A stretch of DNA of 64,000 nucleotides from GWE2-42-39 sp942493345 (GCA_942493345.1 OW818695.1:3596001-3660000), one strand, 5' to 3'; shown: positions 17,842-27,160, numbered from the stretch's first letter. Program-made: numbers and translations. The notes: generated by a model from the sequence alone, not told the origin.

Positions 17842-18378
17842 ATGAAAAAAATGTTTATTGCCTCCGTGTCTTTTTTATTCATTTTATTATCCTGTCAAAC
17901 CAATAACGCCAATATGATTGATAAAACGACAGTAAAAAAACTCGACCCGAATCGTTATTTGGGAACGTGGTATGAGATTGCCCGTTTTCCGCATTCGTTC
18001 GAAAAAGGACTGGTTGGAGTAACTGCAACCTATTCGATGCGCCCCGATGGAAAAATTAAAGTGTTGAATCAGGGCCGAAAAGGAAGTCTTGACGGAAAAC
18101 TTTCGATAGCTGAAGGCAAAGCGAAGATTCTCGATCCGACAAAACCGGCCAACTTAAAAGTTTCTTTTTTTTGGATTTTCTATGCCGAATACAACGTGCT
18201 GGAATTGGATGAGAATTACCAATATGTACTGATTGGCAGTTCCAGCGACAAATACCTTTGGATTTTGAGCCGAAGTCCGCAAATGGAGGAAGCTACCTAT
18301 CAGCGTCTGGTTGAAAATGCCCGGCAGCGTGGCTACGATGTGAGTAAACTGATAAAGGTTCAGCAGGTAAAAAATTAA
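17842..18378 (+). CDS. blc: Lipocalin family lipoprotein (Blc-like)
   Basis: 178 residues. The signal peptide ends in the lipobox ILLSC (Cys18), so it is a lipoprotein, probably in the outer membrane. The lipocalin signature GTWYEIARFPHSFE follows, with the later strands YNVLELDENYQYVLIG and YLWILSRSP as in bacterial Blc/apolipoprotein D. Such proteins bind lysophospholipids or other hydrophobic ligands and help maintain the membrane. The ATG at 17842 is chosen because the signal peptide begins there. Confidence 0.93.
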   Translation: MKKMFIASVSFLFILLSCQTNNANMIDKTTVKKLDPNRYLGTWYEIARFPHSFEKGLVGVTATYSMRPDGKIKVLNQGRKGSLDGKLSIAEGKAKILDPTKPANLKVSFFWIFYAEYNVLELDENYQYVLIGSSSDKYLWILSRSPQMEEATYQRLVENARQRGYDVSKLIKVQQVKN

Positions 18379-18515
18379 CTATTTGTCGGGTTGTCATTTA
18401 AATTTATTCATTTTCAGTAGGCAGATTATTTTGAACAATGGGTTTTGTTGCTTACTTTGATGCAGGTTTATAATCGGTATCCGAAAACCGGAGAATAAAG
18501 AAAACTGTATTGGTA

Positions 18516-20162
18516 ATGAAACGATTGTCCCCCAAAATTCATCTTAAATTTAACTTTCAACAGTTTGAGACTGTTTTGTTTTTTGTTTTACTGTTTGTTT
18601 TCATCCTGCCGATTTGGTGGAATAAATATTTTCTTACAGGCGATGGTCCCTGTCATTTATACAATTCGAAGGTATTGCTTGATTTTGTCACGTCCCATAA
18701 TCTTGATTTTTACAAGCAATATTATCAGTTGAACGAAAACCCGGAGCCGAATTGGTTCAGCCACGTTTCTCTTGCTTTTCTGCTATATCTTTTTCCCGGC
18801 TTTCTGGCTGAAAAAATATTTCTGACGATATACGTTATTCTGTTTGCAATCGGGTTGCGGTTACTTCTGAAAGCCATCAACAGCAAGAATACATATATTA
18901 CCATAATGGGGCTGCTCTTTGTTTTTCACCATCCCTTGCAGATGGGTTTTTACAATTATTCGTTCAGCTTTGTTTTTTTCTTTTTCAGCGTGTGGTATTG
19001 GTTAAAAAACTACCCTGTCTTTAAGTTTCATCAGGTGTTGTTATTCATGGGCCTGAATTTACTCTCGTATTTTACCCACCCGGTCGGTTTTCTTTTGTCG
19101 GGACTGACAATTGGACTGATTGTTATTATCGAATTTTCTATTTTATTTTTTAAGAAAAACGAACGGAGGAAAGCGCTTTTTAAAAAACTGTTCAAAGCAT
19201 TCTTGATACCATTTATCGCGTTTTTCCCAGCCATATTGCTGATGTTGAATTATATTTTCAGAAAAGGATTAAATTCATTTCCGAACCCCGATTCATTTGA
19301 GCGTATGTATCAAACTTTTCTCGAACTCACTTCTCTGGTAACGCTCACAAGCGAAGAAAAGTCATTGTCCATTCTGGTTGCAATACTATTCGGTACAACC
19401 TTGCTTTATGCAATTGGAATAAAAATCAGAGACAGAAAATTTAATAATCGCGATGCGTTTTTTCTGCTGTTTGGAATTATCCTGTTGATCTATTTTAATC
19501 AACCGGGAGGATTGGCGGGAGCTGGAATTTTGAGCATACGCCTTCAGTTTATTCCGTACCTAATGATTTTACTTTGGTTTGGAAATATTGAATTCAATAT
19601 CAATTACAAGAAGTTTTTAACGCTGTCTTTTTTCCTGATCGGAATAACTTTTTCGGTTATCCGTTTTCCGCATTTGGCAAAGGCTTCGGAAGCAGTAGAG
19701 GAATATGTTTCAGTAGATAAATATATCGACGATTGTTCTACCGTATTGCCTTTGAGTTTTGCACACAACGGAAAAACGCCCGAAGGAGAATTGATCGCGA
19801 ATAAAATTTGGTTGTTTAAACATGCTTCGGACTATCTTGGAACCGGGAAAAGTCTTGTGTTGTTTGGAAATTACGAAGGTGTTACCGGATATTTTCCCAT
19901 TTTGTGGCGGCCGGAAAAAAATCCATTTGTATATATTAGCACCAATGAAGGGATTGAATTTCAGCCTCCCAGCGTAGATATTTTGTCGTATCCTGAAAAA
20001 ACCGGAGGTACAATCGATTACGTTATAACATGGTGTCTCGATGGTGAACACATGGAACACGAATACACCAAAAAATTACTAGTGCAACTGGCTGAAGGAT
20101 ATGAGTTGGTCTTTATTTCGGAACACAAACGGACGAGGCTGTATCGAAGGCTAAACCGCTAG
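18516..20162 (+). CDS. Multipass membrane protein, possibly GT-C-type glycosyltransferase-like
   Basis: A 548-residue protein with about ten to twelve membrane segments in the first 400 residues and a soluble C-terminal domain of some 150 residues. After the first helix comes the loop FLTGDGPCHLYNS, an acidic loop in the place where GT-C glycosyltransferases carry catalytic Asp residues. I do not see a diagnostic family motif, so a lipid-linked sugar transferase is only a guess from topology. The ATG at 18516 is used; an in-frame TTG two codons earlier is possible. It lies alone between the lipocalin and aguB. Confidence 0.75.
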   Translation: MKRLSPKIHLKFNFQQFETVLFFVLLFVFILPIWWNKYFLTGDGPCHLYNSKVLLDFVTSHNLDFYKQYYQLNENPEPNWFSHVSLAFLLYLFPGFLAEKIFLTIYVILFAIGLRLLLKAINSKNTYITIMGLLFVFHHPLQMGFYNYSFSFVFFFFSVWYWLKNYPVFKFHQVLLFMGLNLLSYFTHPVGFLLSGLTIGLIVIIEFSILFFKKNERRKALFKKLFKAFLIPFIAFFPAILLMLNYIFRKGLNSFPNPDSFERMYQTFLELTSLVTLTSEEKSLSILVAILFGTTLLYAIGIKIRDRKFNNRDAFFLLFGIILLIYFNQPGGLAGAGILSIRLQFIPYLMILLWFGNIEFNINYKKFLTLSFFLIGITFSVIRFPHLAKASEAVEEYVSVDKYIDDCSTVLPLSFAHNGKTPEGELIANKIWLFKHASDYLGTGKSLVLFGNYEGVTGYFPILWRPEKNPFVYISTNEGIEFQPPSVDILSYPEKTGGTIDYVITWCLDGEHMEHEYTKKLLVQLAEGYELVFISEHKRTRLYRRLNR

Positions 20163-20167
20163 AATCA

Positions 20168-21061
20168 TTATTCATTCAAAAATCGCTTGGTCAGTCCGTC
20201 GTAATTTTCAATCCTTCGGTCGCGGAGGAAAGGCCAAATACGGCGCACATCTTCCGAACGCGAAATATCAACCTGGGCAATCAGGTTTTGTTCTTTGTTA
20301 CTTTCAGCCTGACATAAGAATTCGCCTTGTGGCCCGCATACAAAACTGTTTCCCCAAAATTGAATTCCTTCTGAACTTCCGGAAGGATCGGCCTCGTGTC
20401 CAACCCGGTTGACACTGATCACCGGAATTCCGTTGGCTACGGCATGTGAACGCTGAATGATAATCCACGCGTTTTGCTGGCGTACTTTTTCATCTTCATC
20501 GTCGCGCGGGTCCCAACCAATAGCTGTCGGGTAAATCAGCATTTCGGCGCCAGCCAGCGCCATCAGGCGAGCCGCTTCGGGGTACCACTGATCCCAGCAT
20601 ACCAATACACCCAGTTTTCCAACCGATGTCTGAATGGGAGTAAAACCCAGATCGCCCGGAGTGAAATAAAATTTCTCGTAAAAACCGGGATCATCGGGAA
20701 TGTGCATTTTTCGGTACTTCCCGGCAATACTTCCGTCCTTCTCAAAAACAACAGCGGTGTTGTGATACAACCCGGAAGCCCGTTTTTCGAAAAGAGAAGT
20801 CACCAAAACAATTCCGTGTTTTTTTGCCAACTCACTGTAAAAATCAGTCGACGGGCCGGGAATGGTTTCTGCCAGATTAAACCGATTCACATCTTCGGTT
20901 TGACAGAAATATAAACTGTTGTGCAGTTCCTGCAAAACAACCAGTTCGACTCCCTGCCGGGCACAATCAGCTATATTCAACGCCAGTTTTTGTTTGTTGG
21001 CTTCACTATTCGATACGTTGCTTTGTTGTACCAGCCCTATGGTTATTGTTCTGCTAGTCAT
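20168..21061 (-). CDS. aguB: N-carbamoylputrescine amidase
   Basis: A 297-residue nitrilase-superfamily hydrolase converting N-carbamoylputrescine to putrescine, CO2 and NH3. The catalytic triad is visible: Glu in VLQELHN, Lys in YRKMHIP and Cys in LVCWDQWYPEAAR. Its start lies 19 bases after the agmatine deiminase stop, and the two form the standard two-step route from agmatine to putrescine. The start MTSRTITIGLVQQ fits the family; an ATG 23 codons upstream lies within the end of aguA and is rejected. Confidence 0.95.
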   Translation of the reverse strand: MTSRTITIGLVQQSNVSNSEANKQKLALNIADCARQGVELVVLQELHNSLYFCQTEDVNRFNLAETIPGPSTDFYSELAKKHGIVLVTSLFEKRASGLYHNTAVVFEKDGSIAGKYRKMHIPDDPGFYEKFYFTPGDLGFTPIQTSVGKLGVLVCWDQWYPEAARLMALAGAEMLIYPTAIGWDPRDDEDEKVRQQNAWIIIQRSHAVANGIPVISVNRVGHEADPSGSSEGIQFWGNSFVCGPQGEFLCQAESNKEQNLIAQVDISRSEDVRRIWPFLRDRRIENYDGLTKRFLNE

Positions 21062-21080
21062 GTTGTTCTTTCGGTTAAAA

Positions 21081-22109
21081 TTATAAAACTCCTTCCGGGA
21101 ATTGCATGCTGATGCAATGCACCGAACCATGCTGTTTGATTAAAGGTACGCTGTTGATGGGAACAATCTCCCTGTCGGGGAAAAGTCCCGCAATAATGTT
21201 TAGCGCCCCGGCATCCTGTTTCACCCCGTAAACGGGAAATAAAACAGCCCCGTTTATAATCAGGAAATTCGCATAAGTTGCAGGCAGGCGTTGTCCGTCG
21301 TCCTCAAAAATTGCATCGGGAAACGGAAGCGGAACCAGTTTGAACGGTTGCCCGTTTTGATCGGTCAGTTGCTGCAATTCGACTTCCATTTTTTTTAGCG
21401 CTTCGTAATGAATATCGTTTGGATCGTCGCATTTTACGTATGCAATGGTATCTTCAGAACAAAAACGCGCCAATGTATCAATGTGGCTGTCGGTATCGTC
21501 GCCTTCCAAAAAACCATTGTCTATCCAGAGTATTTTTTCAGCGTAAAACGTATTTTTCAGGATGAATTCTATTTCGCTTTTGCTGAGATGCTCATTCCGG
21601 TTTTTCGATAAAAGACATTCGCTGGTGGTCAGCAAACAGCCTGCATTGTTGCTTTCGATGGCGCCGCCTTCGAACGTGAAAAATGAAAAATCGCGCAACT
21701 CGATCTCGTCCTGAAATGCTTTCTGAATGAACAGATTCGGCGTGATCTGGTTATCGTGACAAGCTGCAAATTTCATTGCCCAGCCATTGAACCTAAAATT
21801 TAGCAAAACCGGCTTGCCGTTTTCTAAAATTGTAATTGCCCCGTGGTCGCGCGCCCAGGTATCGTTCAGCGGCATTTCTCGAATAATCAGGTTTTCGTTT
21901 TCTTTCTGTAAAAAGAAAGGCAACAGGTTTTTATCGCGGCAAACAAGCAACAATTTTTCGCGGGCCATAATTTCGCGAGCCATCTGTTCGTAAACCGGCA
22001 AAACCTCATCGAGGATTGGTTCCCAGTCGGTTTGTGCGTCGGGCCAGGTGAGTAGAACACCACTTTGTTCGATCCACTCGGCCGGAAAATATGAATTTGG
22101 GTTTGTCAT
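21081..22109 (-). CDS. aguA: Agmatine deiminase
   Basis: A 342-residue enzyme of the peptidyl-arginine deiminase superfamily (beta/alpha propeller) that hydrolyses agmatine to N-carbamoylputrescine and ammonia. Seen are FPAEWIEQSGVLLTWP at the start, NDTWARDHG, FNGWAMKF, EGGAIESNN, WIDNGFLEGDDTDSHID and the catalytic Cys in GSVHCISMQ near the C-terminus. It heads the aguA-aguB operon. A TAnnTTTG box ends only four bases before the ATG, so the mRNA may be leaderless. Confidence 0.96.
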   Translation of the reverse strand: MTNPNSYFPAEWIEQSGVLLTWPDAQTDWEPILDEVLPVYEQMAREIMAREKLLLVCRDKNLLPFFLQKENENLIIREMPLNDTWARDHGAITILENGKPVLLNFRFNGWAMKFAACHDNQITPNLFIQKAFQDEIELRDFSFFTFEGGAIESNNAGCLLTTSECLLSKNRNEHLSKSEIEFILKNTFYAEKILWIDNGFLEGDDTDSHIDTLARFCSEDTIAYVKCDDPNDIHYEALKKMEVELQQLTDQNGQPFKLVPLPFPDAIFEDDGQRLPATYANFLIINGAVLFPVYGVKQDAGALNIIAGLFPDREIVPINSVPLIKQHGSVHCISMQFPEGVL

Positions 22110-22113
22110 GGCT

Positions 22114-22146
22114 CAAAAATACGGAAAATCGAATTGAATCATCAAA
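22114..22146 (-). promoter_or_regulatory. Candidate promoter of aguAB (TTTG-N21-TATTTTTG)
   Basis: On the minus strand TTTG (22146-22143) and TATTTTTG (22121-22114) match the -33 and -7 elements with 21 bases between them. The aguA ATG begins at 22109, so transcription should start at or within a few bases of it. Confidence 0.5.
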
Positions 22147-22177
22147 TTCCAATATGATAGATTGTTTTATACTAATT

Positions 22178-23032
22178 TCATTTTGGCGACCAGTATGGGA
22201 TTTTATTTGCTACAAAATATACCGGGACACCTGGATTTAATTCACGAAGCCATTCTGCAAAATAGTCCATGCCTGCTTCTTCTGAGTTAATATGCCCCAA
22301 AAGGATCATTGCTTTTTTTCGGTTCTGAAGGGTTGCATCGTTCACATACTGGTATGTTTCCCACTCGGGAACTTCTCCGCCAATCACCACATCAATATCG
22401 TTTTGCAGAAGTTTTATCTGGAGGGCTGCACCCGGGGATCCATAGGCAAGTCCAATTTTCGAAATTTTCATGTTCGGGCTGCCTACTACGCGAATACCAT
22501 CCGAAGGGAAAATTTTGTGCAGATAGGTTGCCAGTTCACCAAGGGTTTGTTCCTTAATCTGTACTAAACTATGATTTCCTTCGATTATTGAGTTTTCCCA
22601 CCCCAGCTTCTTTAACATTCCCACGTAAATTCCATCAGGCTGGTGCTTGTGCCAATGATCATGGAACCGCCATATAATTAATTTATGTTTGTCGATGAAG
22701 GCTTTTTTCTCCTGGAAAACCGGGTCGTTTGCTAATGATCCAGTTTCATCTGTACGACTATAAAATGTTGGTTCATGAACAATAATTAAGTTGCAGTTTT
22801 TTGCAACGGTTTCCTTTAATACCAACATATCGGCAAACATACAACTGACAACTCCGGTAACTTCGTCATCCGGATTCCCGATTTTGAAGGTGTCAACTGT
22901 TTTGTCCGACCATTCGCAATTTACATTATCCCTGATCAGTTGTATAATTTCTTTTGCTTTTGGCTTGCTGGATGAAAAAGCAAACGGGATAATCAAAAAT
23001 GTGATGATAAAAGACAACCCGATTCGATGCAT
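22178..23032 (-). CDS. Exported Nif3-like dinuclear metal-centre protein
   Basis: 284 residues: a signal peptide (about 1-20, ending AFSSS) followed by a Nif3/DUF34 fold. Metal ligands of the family are recognisable in IVHEPTFY, HDHWHKHQPDG and GHINSEEAG near the C-terminus. Cytoplasmic Nif3 proteins bind two metal ions and some act as GTP cyclohydrolase-like hydrolases, but the reaction of the exported form is unknown. The export signal is the odd feature. It is transcribed alone, downstream of the DUF2179 gene's terminator. Confidence 0.85.
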   Translation of the reverse strand: MHRIGLSFIITFLIIPFAFSSSKPKAKEIIQLIRDNVNCEWSDKTVDTFKIGNPDDEVTGVVSCMFADMLVLKETVAKNCNLIIVHEPTFYSRTDETGSLANDPVFQEKKAFIDKHKLIIWRFHDHWHKHQPDGIYVGMLKKLGWENSIIEGNHSLVQIKEQTLGELATYLHKIFPSDGIRVVGSPNMKISKIGLAYGSPGAALQIKLLQNDIDVVIGGEVPEWETYQYVNDATLQNRKKAMILLGHINSEEAGMDYFAEWLRELNPGVPVYFVANKIPYWSPK

Positions 23033-23085
23033 ATTAAAAAGTTTTTAAGATTAATTAAATGGTAAAATTATGCATTATACATTCA

Positions 23086-23131
23086 ATAAAAAAGCCCCGC
23101 CTGTAAGGTGAAAGGTAAGTCTCGGCGGGGC
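23086..23131 (-). terminator. Intrinsic terminator (minus strand)
   Basis: GCCCCGCC (23094-23101) pairs with GGCGGGGC (23124-23131) across a 22-base loop. On the minus strand the stem is followed by a T run (A run at 23087-23093 on +). It ends the DUF2179 transcript that comes from 23793. Confidence 0.85.
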
Positions 23132-23214
23132 GTATATTAACAAAAATGTTTCCACAATATTATAAAAAAAACAACCAATCCTGAATCTTACGACTATCTA
23201 CTTACGACTAAATT

Positions 23215-23793
23215 CTACTTTCCTTTTTTCCACCACCGAATGGCACCTAGCGGCGGAGTAGGCGAAGCAATATCTTTGTTTACAAATTTTACATCGCCGA
23301 TTGAATAAAAAGCCAAGGGGTTGTATGTTCGTATAATTTCGATCACTTTTGACACATCAGCCCGTCTAATTATAGAATAAATAATTCCTACACGTTCAAT
23401 TGCGCCCTGTGCTTCAAGATATGTAATACCGTAGCCGGCTTCCTTGAGTTTGACAATCAAGACATCAGCACTTTTCCGGGTGATAATTTGTATTTGGACG
23501 ATTCCCATTGCCAGGCGTTCTTCGATGATCAGCCCGATATAATTACCGGTGGCAAAACCTGCTCCGTAGGCCACATAGGCAACCCAGTTGTCGATGTTCT
23601 GAACAATTTTACTCATCGCTAATAGCCAAATGGTGACTTCGAAAAAACCAAGGATCGGCGCAACCAACTTCTGCCCTTTTGAAACCATCACGATACGAAT
23701 TGTTCCGATCGTTACATCGGTAATACGCGCAAAAAAAATCATCAGGGGCAGAAATAAATAGGAAAAAAGATCGCTATTATATACCGTTTCCAT
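23215..23793 (-). CDS. DUF5698/DUF2179 membrane protein (UPF0316 type)
   Basis: 192 residues. Three membrane segments fill the first 95 residues, with the family pattern FFARITDVTIGTIRIVMVSKG. A C-terminal DUF2179-like domain (about 100-175) has EERLAMGIVQIQIITR and YSIIRRADVSKVI. The function of the family is unknown; the C-terminal domain is related to the one in the YitT protein at 5210-6133. It has its own terminator and stands alone. Confidence 0.88.
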   Translation of the reverse strand: METVYNSDLFSYLFLPLMIFFARITDVTIGTIRIVMVSKGQKLVAPILGFFEVTIWLLAMSKIVQNIDNWVAYVAYGAGFATGNYIGLIIEERLAMGIVQIQIITRKSADVLIVKLKEAGYGITYLEAQGAIERVGIIYSIIRRADVSKVIEIIRTYNPLAFYSIGDVKFVNKDIASPTPPLGAIRWWKKGK

Positions 23794-24057
23794 TTTATTG
23801 TTTATTTCTGTTTTTGCTAATATAGAAAAACTTCTTCGGGTAGAAATAAAAATCGGGGATTGAATAGGGGTATTTTATTTGGTAACTGTTATATATGAGG
23901 AAAAGTGAAAGTGCCTGTCGTATTTTAGTGAACTTGGAGCGTGTGCGTAGTTTGGTTGTTGAATTTCAGTATTATAATTTGTGCAGGATGAAATGGAAAA
24001 ATAGATTTGAAGATTTAGAAAACACAATTCAATAACAAAACAAATAAGACAGAAACA

Positions 24058-24618
24058 ATGGATCGGAAAAATTTTCTTGGGCAAACTGCAAAAATGGGAA
24101 TCTGTTCCTGTGCAATGATGGCGCTAATCCCGAATATTATCAATGCTTCGGAACCAGAACCCAATGATGAAGCTTATCAGCAAATGAAACAAGGTCGGGA
24201 ATTTGTGCAGAATTGGTTATCAGACCTCCTCGAAGCCATGGAGCAACAGCTGGATCGCGACACCCAGGTAAAATTAATCGAACATTGCGGAAAAGCGTGT
24301 TTCAACCGGCATCAGTTTAAAAAAGATATTGCCATAAATGGTAAAGGAGATATTGATAAACTGATTGATGCTTATAAAAACAACTTTAATGTTTCCAGGG
24401 AAGATGGTTATGTACACATTCGTTTTGGTGGAGGAAAATGTTTTTGTCCGGCGGCAATTTATCGGCCTAACAAGCCCAATGACCTTCATTGCGAGTGTAC
24501 CCGGATGACTCACCAAAGCATTTTCGAAACTGCCCTTGGCCGGCCAATAAAAGTGGATATTATTGAAACGCTCAGAAGGGGAGGAGAAAACTGCCACTTC
24601 CGGGTTCATGTATCGTAA
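24058..24618 (+). CDS. Exported Cys-rich protein, DUF6144-like
   Basis: A 186-residue protein with a Tat-like N-terminus (DRKNFLGQ, Arg-Lys instead of twin Arg) followed by a hydrophobic stretch holding CSC. The mature part carries conserved-looking cysteines: IEHCGKACF, GGGKCFCPA, LHCECT and a C-terminal GGENCHFRVHV. The last segment resembles the end of small V4R-like/DUF6144 proteins, which may bind metal or a thiol ligand. I cannot assign a reaction. It converges on prfC. Confidence 0.65.
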   Translation: MDRKNFLGQTAKMGICSCAMMALIPNIINASEPEPNDEAYQQMKQGREFVQNWLSDLLEAMEQQLDRDTQVKLIEHCGKACFNRHQFKKDIAINGKGDIDKLIDAYKNNFNVSREDGYVHIRFGGGKCFCPAAIYRPNKPNDLHCECTRMTHQSIFETALGRPIKVDIIETLRRGGENCHFRVHVS

Positions 24619-24653
24619 CCAGAACCTCATTGTTCCGGAATAATCATTCAGAG

Positions 24654-26228
24654 CTAAAATTCGCTTGTAAAATGGAACCTGATATCCTTGAATTCGTCCT
24701 GCGCCATTTGGAGGATGAACGACGAATCGGCCATAAACACATCGCGGCCACGCTTGTCTTTGGCCATTTTCTGATGTTTGCGTTTCTTGAATTCTTCGAG
24801 CTTTTTCGGATCGTCGCATTCGATCCAGCAGGCTTTGTACATCGATAAAACTTCGAAACGGCATTTGGCTGTGTATTCGTGTTCAAGGCGATACTGAATC
24901 ACCTCAAACTGAAGCTGTCCGACTGTTCCAATGATTTTTCGTCCGTTGAACTGGCTGGTAAACAACTGCGCGACGCCTTCGTCCATCAACTGGTCGATCC
25001 CTTTATTCAACTGCTTGGTTTTCATAGGGTCTGCATTTTCCAGATAGCGGAACAATTCGGGCGAAAAACTGGGCAATCCTTTGAAGTGGATGTCTTCACC
25101 TTCGGTCATTGTATCGCCAATAATGAAATTACCGTTATCCGGTACACCAATGATGTCGCCGGGAAATGCTTCGTCTACGATTTCTTTTTGCGAAGCCATA
25201 AATGCGGTCGGGCTCGAAATGCGGAATGTTTTTCCCAACCGTACATTTTTATACATGTTATTCCGGATAAACTGACCGGAACAAACTTTCACAAACGCAA
25301 TACGACTACGGTGGTTCGGATCGATATTGGCATGAATCTTAAAAATAAAACCACTGAATTTTTCTTCGTCCGGCTTCACTTCCCGTTCTTCCGTGTAGCT
25401 GGGGCGCGGACTTGGCGCAATTTTCAGGAACGTATCAAGCAATTCCTGAACGCCAAAATTATACAGCGCGCTACCGAAAAATACCGGGGCAAGATTTCCG
25501 GTCAGGTATTCATTTACGTCCAGTTCGGGATAAACACCTTCGACCAGTTCAAGCTCTTCGCGCAGTATTTTGGCATCGTTCCGGATATAATTTTCCAGTT
25601 CCGGATTATTGATGTCGTCGAAAGCAATTAATGGTTCAATTTCCTGAACATTCGGGTTGAACAGGTTCAGGCTGCGGTTGAAAATATTGTAAACGCCTTT
25701 GAAATCGGGGCCGCTGTTGATCGGCCAACTCAATGGGCGCACTTTAATCTTTAGCTGGTTTTCAATTTCGTCGAGCAGTTCGAACGTGCCTTGTGTGGGG
25801 CGGTCGAGCTTGTTGATGAACACAATGACCGGCGTTTTTCGCATCCGGCATACGTTCATCAGTTTCTCGGTTTGCGGCTCCACTCCTTTGGCAGCATCCA
25901 CCACAATGATAACACTGTCGACCGCAGTCAGTGTGCGAAAAGTGTCTTCCTGAAAATCCTGGTGACCGGGTGTATCGAGAATGTTCACCTTGTAGCCGTC
26001 GTATTCGAAACCCATAACTGAAGTAGCTACCGAAATACCGCGCTGACGCTCAATTTCCATGAAGTCGGAAGTTGCGCCCTTTTTTATTTTATTGCTTTTC
26101 ACAGCTCCGGCCACACGGATCGCGCCTCCGAAAAGCAGCAGTTTTTCAGTTAATGTGGTTTTTCCCGCATCGGGATGGCTCACAATGGCAAACGTACGCC
26201 GCCGTGCTATTTCTTCTTGAAAATTCAT
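24654..26228 (-). CDS. prfC: Peptide chain release factor 3
   Basis: A 524-residue translational GTPase that recycles RF1/RF2 from the ribosome after termination. Its G motifs are clear: SHPDAGKTT (G1), the ERQRGISV switch, DTPGHQDF (G3) and NKLDRP (G4). The length matches RF3 (about 529 in E. coli), and the C-terminal domain FNGRKIIGTVGQLQFEV is present. TACTTTTG on the minus strand (26258-26251) is a likely -7 box about 23 bases before the ATG. Confidence 0.97.
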   Translation of the reverse strand: MNFQEEIARRRTFAIVSHPDAGKTTLTEKLLLFGGAIRVAGAVKSNKIKKGATSDFMEIERQRGISVATSVMGFEYDGYKVNILDTPGHQDFQEDTFRTLTAVDSVIIVVDAAKGVEPQTEKLMNVCRMRKTPVIVFINKLDRPTQGTFELLDEIENQLKIKVRPLSWPINSGPDFKGVYNIFNRSLNLFNPNVQEIEPLIAFDDINNPELENYIRNDAKILREELELVEGVYPELDVNEYLTGNLAPVFFGSALYNFGVQELLDTFLKIAPSPRPSYTEEREVKPDEEKFSGFIFKIHANIDPNHRSRIAFVKVCSGQFIRNNMYKNVRLGKTFRISSPTAFMASQKEIVDEAFPGDIIGVPDNGNFIIGDTMTEGEDIHFKGLPSFSPELFRYLENADPMKTKQLNKGIDQLMDEGVAQLFTSQFNGRKIIGTVGQLQFEVIQYRLEHEYTAKCRFEVLSMYKACWIECDDPKKLEEFKKRKHQKMAKDKRGRDVFMADSSFILQMAQDEFKDIRFHFTSEF

Positions 26229-26318
26229 TCACCAGTTTTTAATGACGGCGCAAAAGTAGCAGTTTAAAATGGAAAATTATATTTCGACCCATAAATTACA
26301 TTCGATGCGAACTCATTT

Positions 26319-26360
26319 AAAAATTCAACCTCAACCTAACGATTTTAGATTGAGGTTGAA
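26319..26360 (-). terminator. Intrinsic terminator (minus strand)
   Basis: TTCAACCTCAA (26324-26334) and TTGAGGTTGAA (26350-26360) are perfectly complementary, and CTAA/TTAG inside extend the stem with one mismatch. On the minus strand a TTTTT run follows. It ends the gene at 26381-27160, upstream of prfC. Confidence 0.8.
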
Positions 26361-26380
26361 CAGAGTATATCGTTTACAAA

Positions 26381-27160
26381 TTATCCTTCTTGGCTTTCGA
26401 CTGTATTATCTATCACAAGAACCGTTGTCATGGCAATTCCAGCTTGGTACATGTATGTTATATGGTACATGTAATCGCGTTCTTCATATTGATCGATCAC
26501 GTAGCCTTCTTCTTTCGCGCTGAAGAATTGATTGAATGCGGGTAAAAATTTTGAAGTTCGTTCTGCCACACTGTTTGCATTGGCTTTGCTGCCGGCTTTA
26601 TTGGTTGCCCTTATATTGGCATTGGTAAATTCGGCTTTCAGGTCGGTACACTGTTTCCCATAGCTCAGGAAATTGGTTTTTATCGTGGCAAAATTGGGAG
26701 TTTTCGTGTATATCACTTTTGAAATTTCACGGACACAAAGGTCTTTCCCACGCGTACCAAACTTTACCGACAGAATGTATCCTGCCGATTTTGACTTATA
26801 CACTATTCCTCCCATTCCCATTCCCATATCATCTGTTCCTTCCGCAAAACCCATGCTCTTCATTTTTGCAATGAATTGATCTTTGGTTAAACCAGTAAAA
26901 GCCCTGATTTCGGAAATAGAGTTTTTTACATCGGGGGCAAGTGGTTTTGCCGGGCCTGCCGATGGCTCTTCATTCTTCACTCCTTGCTCTTTGGTAACAG
27001 CGTTTTTGGCCCCTTTTGTGTCGGTAACAGCTCCCTTCACATCAGATACGGCCCCTTTCACCTTGCTCATGGCTTTTTTTAACGCCTGCCCCTGAACGTT
27101 GTTTTGACAAATAAAAAAACAAAGCATCGCTGCAAACAAAATTCTTGTGTAGTTTTTCAT
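26381..27160 (-). CDS. Exported hypothetical protein with KGAV-type repeats
   Basis: 259 residues. A signal peptide ends near QGQA (about residue 25), followed by a short low-complexity region of near-repeats (KVKGAVSD, VKGAVTD, TKGAKNAVT; about residues 33-58). A globular region from about 75 begins with FTGLTKDQFIAKMKSMGF. Two Cys (about 150 and 170) could form a disulfide in the periplasm. I do not recognise the family. It is monocistronic, with its own terminator. Confidence 0.7.
   Translation of the reverse strand: MKNYTRILFAAMLCFFICQNNVQGQALKKAMSKVKGAVSDVKGAVTDTKGAKNAVTKEQGVKNEEPSAGPAKPLAPDVKNSISEIRAFTGLTKDQFIAKMKSMGFAEGTDDMGMGMGGIVYKSKSAGYILSVKFGTRGKDLCVREISKVIYTKTPNFATIKTNFLSYGKQCTDLKAEFTNANIRATNKAGSKANANSVAERTSKFLPAFNQFFSAKEEGYVIDQYEERDYMYHITYMYQAGIAMTTVLVIDNTVESQEG

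Noticed and set aside
23895..24035. 46-codon frame upstream of the Cys-rich exported protein gene
   Set aside because: Plausible length and position, but no motif, and both strands are open here; not enough support to call a gene.
24274..24864. 196-residue minus-strand frame overlapping the prfC end and the Cys-rich gene
   Set aside because: It overlaps two well-supported genes in other frames and has no family-like sequence.
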